A stretch of 64,000 nucleotides of DNA from Haliclona indistincta (lineage: Eukaryota; Porifera; Demospongiae; Haplosclerida; Chalinidae). Shown one piece after another: positions 22,061 through 33,917 of the stretch. The position numbers and the translations under genes are program-made. Each line of letters begins with the position of its first letter. The first letter of the stretch is position 1. Location of the stretch: positions 15,446,102-15,510,101 of the forward strand of contig OZ024785.1 in the NCBI GenBank assembly GCA_964017065.1, given 5' to 3'. Under the pieces are notes generated by a model. The model did not search any database and had not been told where the DNA came from. It saw only the letters and a program-made list of their open reading frames with translations.

Positions 22061-24921
22061 AAGATTCAGAGTCTAGACTGTGACAATTTAAAATCATTGC
22101 GATTGGTTTACAGAACTATTTTACAATAGGATTAAAAATTTTGGTATAACAGTATAAACAAACATGATACATCAAAAGTGCAAGAAAATATCAACTGGCT
22201 ATATATAATGTCTTGAGAACCTGTCACCATAATTATGTGATAAGGTAAGCAGGATAAGCCTTCTGGTTGTCATATGTCATGTAGACTCTAGATCCATTAG
22301 TAATACCAGTTACAGTATCATAGTTTGACTGACCAAGCTGTGCTCCTGAAGTACATTTCTTAGGAGGCATGCGTAGAGAATTGTCTGGGGCACATTCATA
22401 GCTGGCCCCGGTGAGGACTTTAACTAAAAACAATTCCTTTTTTGCACCATTGGTATGAGCATAGTTGTTTGAGTAGCTAGCATTAACTGCAAAGTAATTG
22501 GCCTGGCCCCACATTCCCTGAGCACTATAGCGCATATCAAAACCTTCCTCATAATCATAGATTTCTTTCGGCATGTTGCTCCTTGTGCCGTGAAACAAAT
22601 CCTTCTCATTGCTTGCTCCGCCATTCTTCTCTTCAATCATTTTCTTGTGTTGTGCATACTTCTTCCACAACCACTTGTTCTGTATTCGCTGAATTGATGT
22701 TATGGGAGTACTAAGCATTGTTGATTGAAATCTGCTACTTACTGCTTGCCACTCATCACTACTTGTTGGGACTGAGACAAGCTTAAGATTCTCTTCCTGA
22801 GGCTCCCATTCAGGCGGGAACTCAATCTCATCTTCAGGCATCTTTGCTAGTACTAGTTTCTGCATCTCAAGGAGAGCTTTATCAAGAGCATCACTATAAC
22901 CTGTGATTGTGGCAGTACGCCCCTTGCTACTGAATGTAACTTGAACACCGTGCTTTTCTGCCACCTCTTTTAGTGACTTTTTAGTAGACTTTGGTACTTT
23001 CCTCAAAGGCATTTGTTCAGTCTTTATACAACTAGACAGTTCTTGTTCTAGTTCCTTAACTGCCTTGCTCAAATTCTCTTTGGGACCTCGCAGGTTGACA
23101 ATGAACTGTTCTGATGATACAGCTGCTAAACCCATTTCCTCTTCATCATCTTCAGGTGTGGCTGCATGCTTTAGTGATAACTGGCCATCACAGTGCTGTC
23201 GTCTGATAGGACGTTCATGCCTAGTTTCTTCATTGACTTGTGTCATTCGCACAATGTTTATTAGATAGATTTTTCCGTTGATAGTGAGCCTTACCATAGA
23301 CTTGTTGCCTTTAAAACTGCTCTCAATGGCCGCTGAATCACGAGGAGTGTAAGGAGAATACTGTCCACGATCGTCTCTATAACACCACTGTACTCTTGGA
23401 TCACTAGGCTCATCTAGTAGTTGTTTCCAGGGTGTATCTTGCTCTAACTTAATTTTTTGAGTGAAGCCAGTTTCTAGGTTTGTCTGCCGCATTGTATGAA
23501 AGTCAACTTTGTATTTGTTATTATTGACGGTGATGGTACAAGAGCCTCGGGGATTACTTCTGTAGTATTGAGTAAGGATTCTGTTAGTTGTACTGTTGTA
23601 TGGTAAGTAAGTGCGAAGGTCATTTCTCCAGAACCAGTTCAGTGATTGTACTGTAGCAGTTGGCAAAAGTGGAGAGCATTGTTCAGCAGCTGATGCTTGT
23701 GCTACTGATGGTGCATAGTGTTTATAACTTTCTTTTAATAACTTCTCAAAGCATTTTAGGAATTCCTGAGCATCAGCTTCAGTATATAAAACAAAGCGGA
23801 TATCTTTTACACAAGCGCTTGGATGGTATATGCAGAAGTTCTTGACAGCACGGTGTGACTCTTCTGCACAAAGCCTGATGGGCACAGCGTACACTCCAGT
23901 GCCAATAGCAGGAAGAGCAATACTGTGAAGATTCTCCTTATTTGCGATACACAAGCTGTTGTGAACTGCACTGTAGAGCACAAATTGTTCATTTTTCTCT
24001 CCTCCCATCCATCTTGGTCCAACGGAGTGGATAAGCTTCTTAAAAGGAAGAAGACCAGGAGACGAACAAATAGCTTTTCCTGCATTCAGTTTTCCATTCT
24101 CTTGCACATAGCAAGTGCTATCTTTCTGAATCTGGCTTCCACCAGCATCTGCAATGGCCTTTGCCAATCCACCAATGTGATCTAGCTTGGAGTTAGCAGC
24201 ATTAACAATCACATCAACTACTTCCTTGAGGATGTCACCACGGACAAGAGAGAGTTGCACGCACAGGGCATTTTGACCTGGCTGAAAGGAGGTCTGAAAC
24301 AGTATTGTGTTGCTACTGGTTTGTTGTTCTCCAAGAAATGGACAGGTACACACAACTTGCTCACTCTGCTCTAGACGAGAGCATATCTGGCGATATTTTT
24401 CTGTATCGAAGAAAGGTTTAGTAAGTGGGTCCACTGGTATCTTGGCATTGCCTAGAGATGCTTGAATTTTATTTATAAAAACCCCAATGCTAATTTGAGC
24501 AGTCTCAATATCAAGTTGGCTACCCGAGAGCTTAATTTGAGCAGGAGGACAAAAAGAAACATCAACTTTTTGCTTAACTCTAAAGGCAAGGCTTCTTTGA
24601 GCAAATTTGACTTTTTCTTAAGAATGAGTGCCACTACTTTGTCATTGCATGGAATGACCACGTCTCTGCGTATCATTTTGCCAACAAACTGTTCAATAAT
24701 TTTCTTTGCAGCTGCAAAATCACCTCTTTTACAGGAAGGAGCTAGTATCAATATCACACCGGTATGTGGGAACTCAACCTGCACTGAAAGATCATGGATC
24801 CCGACCTTTCTTTTAGAAATAGCTTCTCTCAGTGCCTGGCACACATCTGCTGACTGACTAATCTCTTCTTTTACTAGGTATACTTACAGCATGTATTTGC
24901 CTCGCACGGAAATAAAATTCA

Positions 24922-26150
24922 CAAGTAATAAAAAACATTTTAACCAAAATGCAAGAGATTTAGGGTTGGTACATTTATCGAAAAAGTATGGAAACAAGAT
25001 TTTGAAATGAAAAGGATTGTAACAATAGCAGTGTAATGATACCTCCCTATTAAATTAACCACAACTATCGAAAGCAGTTAATTTAGGGAGGTATCATTAC
25101 ACTGCTATTGTTACAATCCTTTTCATTTCAAAATCTTGTTTCCATACTTTTTCGATAAATGTAACAACCCTAAATCTCTTGCATTTTGGTTAAAATGTTT
25201 TTTATTACTTGTTTCTTTTCTTTTTTTATTAATGGCTTAGTTGGCAATTATGCTAATACAGTGTATAAAGAGAACTAGCTATCAACTGACTGCATTCCGG
25301 CGATCAGGCGACTCTGCACTACGTATCATGCAACATTAGCTAAGCTTAGGCTAGCATTCTTACAAGCCTGAACAGACAAACCCAGTGTAACAGTGAAGAT
25401 TTGCTCGTACAGACTGCTGTGAACACTGCTAGTGGCAGCAGCACTCGCGTTCTAAGCAATTTGTACTAAGGTGCGCTTGTATTAGAATAATTGCATACAC
25501 GGGCGTGCGCGAGTAGGCGTAACCTAGTAACGGAGTTCAAACAGAATGATGGAATGGAGTCTGTTATGGACCAAAAATCGCTGTTTTCCTGGAAATACTC
25601 GCTTCTGCTAGTGTTTTAGGCTTAAATAGATATCAGGTGCACTGCTCCAATCGACTAGTGTAGTTTCTGTGTATGTTTTGTCTCGAATAGCTCACTAGTC
25701 ACGGCGCTAGGCTCTCTGAAGAAGAAGAAGAAGAAGAATAAGAAGAAGAAAGAAGATGAACAAACGGGTGACCACGTGAACTCTGGTTTACCACCTTAGA
25801 CCTGGTTTCTTGTGCTTCTGAAGGTCTCTTTGTAATCGCACAAATCGTGCAAAGAGCTTCAGAACGTTAGATTAGCTTGAAACGCCCGTACGGCGAAGAT
25901 ATGGCAGTGCCGTACGAGTGCCTCCAGGCGAGACGCCATCTTGTCATGCCCATAGCAACTTGCCTTATAGTCTTTATTAGTACACTCATTGTAAGCGCTT
26001 ACCTCGTAGGATAGCCCCTAGGTAGTTAAAATACCCCTGATGTCGTCAACAGCCAAGATATACGTGAATTATTGCGTTTAGCCTAAGTGTAGCCGCCATC
26101 TTGTATTCCGCCCAACCCTAAATATGCCACTGCTACCGCGTGGCATAATT
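24922..26150 (-). mobile_element. Composite hairpin transposon E1, copy 2
   Basis: Inverted relative to copy 1 and highly similar over its whole length. It has a 290-bp palindrome at 24922-25211, then internal sequence, then GTAGCCGCCATCTTG at 26089-26103 and the TGCCAC..GTGGCA hairpin. Same borders as copy 1. Confidence 0.82.
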
Positions 26151-26152
26151 AA

Positions 26153-26843
26153 GGTGGCGGTACACGTTTGCTCATTAATTATTCATAAGTTTTTCACCAA
26201 AAATATATACAATCACTGTGGAAATATAAAACGCGCTAGAACAGCATAAAGGCAACTAACAGAGACACCAAAGACTGTTCTTCTGCACTTGTTTTAAAAC
26301 AAAACTTAAATATAAAGTACGTAAGCGGCAGCAATCAAAAAGCACAGCACTAAGTTTTTCGACTTTCTGCGTCAACTTTTGTCCAAGCCTTGGCAGAGAA
26401 ACATGAACAGATGCCGCCATTCCACGCTTCTATATCCAGAGCAGGGCCAGAGGTAGTCTTTGGGGGCTCCTGGTAAGTCAGCGTAGAGAAAATAGCTAGA
26501 AAGTAAAAAACACACGGCGGTTTCGCGCCTTCTTCGAGTCATAACTCTTGAACGGCTACTTTCTTGCCAAAAATTTCACCCTCTGGCCCTGCCCACGACT
26601 TAATACAACTGAGAAAACCTGGCCATATGGTCAGCTGAACTGAGCTGTTCGCTATAGTTGACGCAGAAACAGTTCACCAGTAGCGAGTCGGCGAGTCAAC
26701 TACAGTTGTATTATTGTACAAGCTCACGTGCTACATTGTGCTATGATTATAATTATTATCACCACAAGTTTATATAAAATAACAATATTCATAGTGCGCA
26801 TTATATGCGCAATATTGTACGCACTAAATAGGGTACCGCCACC
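26153..26843. mobile_element. 691-bp TTAA-flanked inverted-repeat element
   Basis: Bounded by TTAA at 26149-26152 and 26844-26847. The ends read GGTGGCGGTAC and its complement. TTAA duplications are typical of piggyBac-type transposition, but these ends do not start with CCC, so the superfamily is uncertain. It has no coding potential and abuts the hairpin end of E1 copy 2. Confidence 0.6.
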
Positions 26844-27584
26844 TTAATAACTAGATTAAATTAGATCGATAGCCACGAATATCTCTCTTGACAACAGAGA
26901 GGGATGAAGCGCAGACAATCTGCTGCAGGGACAATCTCATGATCAGCAGGTTCCATAGTTTAACAGTGTCCGGGAAAAAGGAGGAGTCATAAGCTGTAGA
27001 CAGTCTTTTGTTAGCCCTTTCACGAATTCGAAGGTGTGAAAGTCTGTTTGCTCTATTATTTGTAATGGAGAGTAAATACAGCGCGGGATTATGTTTTTAC
27101 CGAGTAGCAGTGGTGTCTCTCTTCAAGTTCACGCTGTCTGCGCTTCCCCTCCCGCGCCAAAGCCCTGGTTCTTGCTGCTGCATCAGTCACAGTATCGCTG
27201 ATGAGGGCGGTGCATGGAAAGCGAGATGGGAAGGCGAATCGTCCATTTTGTAGTCGAGTTATGAAAGAACGTCGAGTAGTTATGAAAGAACGTGCAATCC
27301 CGGGGCCTTGCAATTGCTGCCCTCGCATACAATACTACAGTATGGGCCTCGCCATATGGACTGATTGCATTCCTAAGCGTGACATAATATATACATAAAT
27401 ATATACATATATACAAACATACAATTTCGACACAGTACTCCACGATTACATGCCTCGCGCTAAGGCGCTCGGCAATAACCTCTCCATTCTCTTCTTGCAC
27501 AAGCAACGTCTTAAATTGATCAACTATGGCAGATTTGCCATAGAACAAAAATGTAACAACAACTTCGTTTGGCTTGTTCTTTAA

Positions 27585-28077
27585 CCCTTCAAGTGCGGAC
27601 AGCAATTCTAGCCTCTATTTTGTGAATTTCACTAACCTTTGAAACCATTAGACAGACAAACTAGCGCTGTGATCACCGTTAATATGCAAAATCAACTTGC
27701 ACAACGTGCGGGCTTGTTGTCAATGACAATTGCGGTTAACCACGCCCACTTGACGATCTACCAACTGTCGTGTGCTAGAATCACTCTCACCGGAGCAAAA
27801 AACGCCGCTTGTTTGGTCAAAACAGCTCGTGTGAGACAAAGTTAGTGCTCGTATGGCTGCTTTTTATGTCAAGAAGCCCCTGGAGACCCAGTGGTGCTAG
27901 GTGATCCCGCCATAGCTCTGCTTGGCGGGGCCGCAGGCCCCGCCAATGGCTCGCAATCACACCCCACATAGCTGTATTTGGTCTATAGGTGAAATAAACT
28001 ATCTTCGAATTTTAACGCCCACTTCCGGTGACGTCAAACTTGCCGGGCGACTATAGTAGCCCGCCGCATGTGAAGGG
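27585..28077. mobile_element. 493-bp piggyBac-like MITE with TTAA target duplication
   Basis: Flanked by TTAA at 27581-27584 and 28078-28081. Termini are CCCTTCAAGTGCGG and the complement of CCCTTCACATGCGG. In PARP copy A the same site is a single TTAA within coding sequence (15108-15115, TTCTTTAAAGCTGCC on the + strand), which proves the insertion. CCC-start termini plus TTAA duplication fit piggyBac. The 68-codon frame inside has no recognised domain. Confidence 0.9.
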
Positions 28078-31000
28078 TTAAAGCTGCCTCATGCGATTGT
28101 CTTCGTGATCGGCCACTTACCTCAGGAGAAGAGGAAGACTGGCAAAACCAAATCAATATATCGTGTTGTTTCTCAAACTCAGATACAACATGCTTCCATC
28201 GTTCCTCCCAGAGCACAAGAACATTGCATGCGCATTTGATAAAAGCAGCATCTTGCTTTAAATCATTTCTAAGAATCTCCTGTATACCCTCTTTAACACA
28301 CTCTACATCAGTTGGCTTACCATCTATGGTGATAAAGGAATTATCCGTTAAGCCCTTTTGATTTTTCTGGACTTTTGGGAGAAAAAGAGTCTGACAAATG
28401 CTTTCAAACTCGGCAAGTTTATGCTGAAACCTTTGTTCCAGATAGACAACTTGAAAACCCGTGAGACAGATCATTTCGCTTATCAGGAGTGTTTCTTCAA
28501 GTTCTTTCCGGCAGTTCACTATCCTTTCTTTTTGAAGGCCATGAATAAAAACTTTAGAAGCCTTGGTCATGAGACGAACACTGTGTTTGTGCTCAATTGT
28601 TTTCTTCCTCTTTTCTACTGACTCCACAAGTGAAGGATGGATAGAAATCTCTTCTGTGTGTAGCTGGAGATTCTGTAGAACAATAAACAACACAATGTTT
28701 ACACAGAACATTGAGTGGAATGATTGTTATCTTACCTCAAGGTCACTGCATGCCTGTTCAAAGTGTTTAGCATGAGAGGAAAAGATTGTGAAGGAGAAGC
28801 CAATTTTTTCAGGTGAAGATTCAGAGGATTCGCTTTCTGTAGCTTCCAAATAGTGAAATGTAGAATCTTTCTCTTGCTGCTTAGCTAGAATCAGATCTTC
28901 CATAAGTTGAAAGAATCGAATTTCACTGGTGAATTTGAAGGTACGGTGTTTTAGCTGAGGTGGTACAAAGTGAGTCATCAGTTGCTTCTCTCCCTTGCTA
29001 ACACCAGCAGGCGTTCCTTCTAGCTGAATTAGATTATCTTTATTGACCGATAGATACTTTCACTGGTAAAGAAGCAATGAAAGACTCGCAATCAGCACTC
29101 TGCTGTTTAAAGAGGCAAAGAGTAAGATAAGAATGAATAATTTGAGAACATTCAAGCTGCTTTGTGGTAATAGAAAGAGCCTTTAAACCAGCAACAAGAC
29201 CACTTGTTGCAGCAATCACATCCTCTTCATTAAAACTTTCGATCTTGACAATCGTATTTTCGATGGTTACCGAAACAGTATGATTCTGCTCCAGGGTAGC
29301 AATCAGGCTGGAATCAGACTTCAATTTTTCACCAAGATTTGCTGATGGCACAGAGTGTGTACGATGAAATATGTTACGTGAGATAGACATGGCAATGCTG
29401 TTGTCTTTTATTGAGAGAGTGACCACACAAGCAGGGTCTGGTGGAAAGTGAAGAACACAAGCATTCACCTTCTTCTCTTGAAGGCGTTTCCTTAGGGAGG
29501 CCAAGAGAGAGGATGACATTGAAGCAGAAAGAGGGTGAGTGTGAAAATGCGAGAGTTGTTGCTGCATTTTAGTTCTGGCTTCTTGAATTGCCACTGAACT
29601 GCCTTCGAAACAAACAGTAGTGTCATTGATAAATGTAGACTTGACATGGAACTCGTCACTAAGAGAAAAAAGAAATTCTGGAAGAAGCTGGCGAACAGCA
29701 GCAGCTTGTACCCTGCATAGAGAAGAAAAGTCAGTAAAATTAATAATGCTATTTTTATTAACTTACTTGTTCATTTCAAATTCTTTCAAAAGACTGCCCG
29801 TGAAGTGCATGTAAGCACTATTGACAGCTTCAGTCAATCCAACAAATGTGACAGCTGGCTCTTTACCCTGCCCATACTCGACAGATAAAACTATTTTGAC
29901 ATTTGGATTTGTGGTAAATGGGCTACATAGCTCATCAAACAAGCTAGGTCTGTTAGGCTTACACTCAGCAAGCTGGGTTAACTGTTTCAAGGAAAGAGGC
30001 AGCTGGTGTTCACACAACCTATCGACTACTCTATTGGCAAACATTTCTGCTGTTTCAAGACGATCGGCACTAATAAGCAGACACCCATCAGAGTATTGCA
30101 AGCTTCCACCATTTCTTTCAAAATCCTTACCTTCTGTTGTAGTCTTAGTAAACTCATAGAGTCGTAACGAAATTAGTCTTTGTACTGACTTACGTTGAAC
30201 ACGTGGCATGCCAGTTATCGGTTGCATTGTTGGTAAGCTATCGACTGATTGTGGCATCAATGTAGGGTAGTTGACAGGAGGTGGCATCCTTGCAAAATTG
30301 TGTTGCGGTTGCATCATAGAATAACTCATATACGGAGGATTCAACGTTCCTAATGTTGGTGGCATTAGTGCCATAATGTCAGCTGGTTGAGGCGGGAAAG
30401 AGTAAGCCGGGTAACTTGGGTACAAATGAGGGTATTTGATTGGTTCAAAAGGGGATGGTAACATACCAGGAAGGAAGCCGGGAGGGGGCGGAGGATGAGA
30501 AGGAGTCTGAGAAGGAATCTGAGTCACAACTTGTATAACTTCAACACTAACTGGTAAGCCATAGATAACACTGCCATGCCACTTCATGACTGCTTTTTGT
30601 GCATCAGCAAGGCTAGGATAGGCTACAGTTGCTGCTTTGCTTGAGTCGTCATTCACTAGGGCTAATTTGACTAGCTTACCTGTTGGACCCAAGAAAGGAA
30701 TAAGATCGTCTTCATCTGCTTCGGTACTGAGGTTAGTAATGGCTACTGTGATAAAGGTAGGGGAAGAGGAAGGATGAGAACTAGTAAGACCTGCACTAGC
30801 TAAAGGAACAGGAAACTGATGAGACTGTTCATTTGACAGAGTGCCTTGAATCTGTTTATCAGTAGCAGATGAGGCGGGATTAAGCAAGAGATCTTTCAAT
30901 GATGGACGTCGAGAGGAATCAGGCTCAGAGAGCATGCCGTCATCAGGTTCAGTGAGAAAAATAGGTTTTGATGCTATATCTGGCCACGGGCAACTATCCT

Positions 31001-31727
31001 GTGAATCGGCCTTAATCGAGCTTACTTGTTTAACCGCATAATCAGCTGCAAGACTCTGAGCAGCAGAATTGTCCATAGCCAAGCTCTTCTTCTGTTGAGC
31101 TGTAGAATTGTCCATATCCGAGCTCTTCTTCTGTTGAGCTGTAGAATTGTCCATATCCGAGCTCTTCTTTTGTTGCATTGTCACTGCATCAAATTTGGAA
31201 CTTGTATCAGCACTTGATACTTGACGAGGTGGCTGATGAGAGATTTGTGGGTTTGTGGATGTGGGTGCCCTGCCTCTACGAGGATGTACTTTAGGCTGAC
31301 TAGTCTGGTGTTGCTTGTGCTGAACATTTTCTTGTTTTAAAGATGATTTTCTAGTTACTGGCGAGCCTACTAAGGGATGCTGTTGCCTTGGCTGTTCGTG
31401 CTTGCCGCTTTGTCTTGTGTCAGCGCTAGTAGCTGGTGAATAGCTTCCTTCATTTCTGTAGGGTCTTACAATGATTTTATAACGCCCACGAAGATGTGTG
31501 CCATTGTAGCTGGCAATGGCTTCACTAGCTGCTTCAGGCGTCTGGAACTTCACGAAGGCATGAGCGGCGTCTCTTCCTCTAATGCTCGATATTTCTTCAA
31601 TCTGTCTTTTCAATGTAGCAAAATGATTGATAAAGTCTGATTCCGTGACATCTCTCGGTACAGAATATCCCGCTGTTGCCGCTACTAGCTCCACAAAAAC
31701 AGTTCTCTTGTCCTTCTCGGCCTCCAT

Positions 31728-31764
31728 TACAGCGACCACGCCTCCACATGGTTTAGGCGTGGTT
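31728..31764. promoter_or_regulatory. Head-to-head promoter segment, copy at PARP B
   Basis: Only 37 bases separate the PARP B start codon (31727, - strand) from the ATG of the helical-repeat gene copy (31765, + strand). The spacer carries an inverted repeat, CCACGCC..GGCGTGG. Same arrangement as at 43192-43231. Promoter function is inferred from position. Confidence 0.5.
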
Positions 31765-32690
31765 ATGGCGGGTAATGGTGGCGGGAAGCAGCAACTCCTC
31801 TCTGAAGTGAAGCTGCAATGGAGCGAGTTCAGAAGCTGCGTCACAACACGTACTCTAAGAAGAGTTGAGAGAGCTAAGTACCAGTCAGTAAACAGCTGTG
31901 CCTGGAGACAGTGTGAACACTACTTGTTACTGTTCTTGTACAAGCAAAGCGTGTTGGATTCTTGTTTACAAATTGTGTGTGTTAATGTGCTTTAATTTGC
32001 GGTTTATCTCATCTGTACTTCGATCCTATGTATAGTGATTGGTTTCGCCACTGGAGATGGTGTACGTTGTTGGGCTGTTAGTACATGCATGCACTGACTG
32101 GATGACAATGACACATGAGCATGTAGCCTGAGATGTCAGTCAGTAGTCCATAATTGACATTATTTAGTCACCACACACACACCACCACACCTGACACACA
32201 TGTTTTCAATACAAACTTTTCACTTGTTCATTATTAAACCCATTTTCAGTATAACTGCTGTAGCATTCAAGTTACTACTGTCAACTGTCACGAGTTGTAA
32301 CGCATTTCGACTTAAGGTATAATTTTAAAAGAACTTTATAGCACTGTAAAACTCAGTGCACATTCAAATGTTACGCATTTTTAGCTGAATTTGGTTAAGG
32401 TTTATTGAAGACTGATAGAGCAGCAACATACACTTTTATACCACTGCTTTCTCTCTCAGCATAGTACACTGATTATCGCCACGGATAGCATCATGAAGCT
32501 CTGCCCACTGTGCTGGCAGACAGTACTGATTGTTTATGCACTATACAGTACTAATCCAAGTAAACAGAACATCTATTGCAGTATTTCTTACCTGCGTTAT
32601 GACTGTGTTTTGTGTAGGGATGTGCTCAAGGGATCTTGAATTGCTTGATTGGAGCAAGACACCTTGCACAGTAAGAGATCAGAGAATTTC
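31765..32690 (+). pseudogene. Decayed 5' exons of the helical-repeat gene (copy 2)
   Basis: Starts MAGNGGG like the intact copy at 43232, but a 13-base deletion after GAGCGAGTTC shifts the frame within exon 1. Blocks for exon 2 (about 32038-32090), exon 3 (about 32458-32575, degenerate) and exon 4 (about 32618-32670) follow. The gene does not continue; the acyl-CoA oxidase remnant comes next. Confidence 0.72.
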
Positions 32691-32764
32691 GGAATCATCT
32701 TGCAATGTTGAGGCGCAGAGCGTCACCTTCATGCACTAATAATTATGTTCAATCCCCGGGTTGA

Positions 32765-33290
32765 GAGCGATGTGTAAATACGTTATTTTGGCACAAAAAT
32801 ATGCAGCATTACGGATGCGTTCTACGCTTATTTGCGTGTGGATGCGTTGATTTACACCTAAAATTTTACACTAATGCCTACGCACAGCAATGTGTAAGTA
32901 GACGCAAATAGGTGCAAATACGTGTGTTTCTATAATGCTGACGAATTTGCGCGTTGCTTTTCACCTGGGTCTCTGTTGTCACTTAATTCACATGATGGAG
33001 GATGATCAGAGACTGAGCACATGAGGGTGACACTTAACTAACACTGCAAAAGTCAAGATTATATTTTTGTGCTAATACACAAGTACAATGTCAGGAAAAT
33101 GATGCAAACATCTGAAATATGACTGCATGTTTTAGGCAGTGGTGTTTTGTGTAATGCAGCCAAGGGTGAGTAACTAGATTTTAGATGCTAAACAGTTTGT
33201 ACTATGTCATGAGCATGTTATTGTACACTGTAGGCACACTGTCATTAAGTCATTCTGTGAGTGCATGTCTTTAGAAACTGTTCAGAATAC
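32765..33290. other. Duplicated intergenic sequence, no gene seen
   Basis: Homologous to 21070-21570. It includes a degenerate copy of the 115-bp hairpin MITE (32970-33045). No supported coding region. Confidence 0.5.
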
Positions 33291-33760
33291 TGACGTGTGT
33301 CCGGCTAATAAGGACATCTTGTATGCTCTGTGTTATCTTTATGCTATGTTTGGTATAGTGCAGCCATCTGGAGAGTTTGTACTGGTACGTGAGTAGAATA
33401 GATACATACTACACATAAGATACTGTTACTATAGAATGGATATATGTCTACAAGGCAATGCCGAATGGCTCATAAAAGCTATTACAATCTACTCAAGATT
33501 ATAAGGTGTGTTACTCTGTGCATGTTTGTGAGTAGGTGTGGTCATGAGGTGGTGTATCTTTGAGGCAGTTCCTCTGGTGGTTAACATTCGATGCAGTGTT
33601 GAACTCTGCTCTGGGACGATATGATGGTGATGCGTATACTGATCTTTATGAGAGAGCTTAGAAATCTCCTCGCAACAAATCTGAGGTTAATGCTTCCTCG
33701 CAGAATAATCTTTAACTTGTCTTACTACTTCACTGATATAGGTCCATGATGTGTTTTAAA
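33290..33760 (+). pseudogene. Acyl-CoA oxidase C-terminal exons, decayed (copy 2)
   Basis: First block (to about 33384) reads DILYALCYLYAMFGIVQPSG, intact where copy 1 is frameshifted. The second (about 33560-33685) keeps ALGRYDGDAYTDLYERA-like sequence but has lost the LVDAFDIPY segment by deletion. A third starts near 33742. The two copies are broken at different places, so they decayed independently after duplication. Convergent with PARP C. Confidence 0.72.
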
Positions 33761-33917
33761 TAATTATCTTAAACCAATGTTAAAGAAAGATTCAGAGTCT
33801 ATACAATATAAAATCATTGTGATTGGTTTACAGTACTATAATACAATAGGATTAAAATTTGTGAAAATATAACAGTATAAACACAAAACATCAAAAGTGC
33901 AAGAACATATCAACTGG

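Larger units (their letters stand above)
24877..27476. mobile_element. Composite transposon insertion in PARP B
   Basis: In copy A the coding sequence is continuous at this point (ATCTCTTCTTTTATAACATC near 14990). In B about 2.6 kb separates the two halves. Contents in order: short unknown sequence, E1 copy 2 (24922-26150), a TTAA-flanked element (26153-26843) and about 630 bases with no identified feature apart from an AT-rich stretch near 27390-27420. Confidence 0.8.
22233..31727 (-). pseudogene. PARP gene B: long RRM form, broken
   Basis: Exon 1 (31727-29767) codes two RRM domains (N-terminal ~85 residues, and a second after a low-complexity Gln/Ser/Pro-rich linker) and the first KH-like repeats. 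Exon 2 is 29712-28736. Exon 3 starts at 28672 and runs to the stop at 22233, with the macro, WWE x2 and PARP domains of the 733-codon open frame at 22233-24434. Breaks relative to copy A: about 10 extra bases near 29045 shift the frame, a one-base deletion occurs near 24570, a composite ~2.6-kb insertion lies at about 24877-27476, and a TTAA element at 27585-28077. Catalytic His, Tyr and the hydrophobic third residue are still present. The long form would be an RNA-binding mono-ART of PARP10/14 type; this copy cannot make a full product without splicing around four lesions. Confidence 0.85.
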
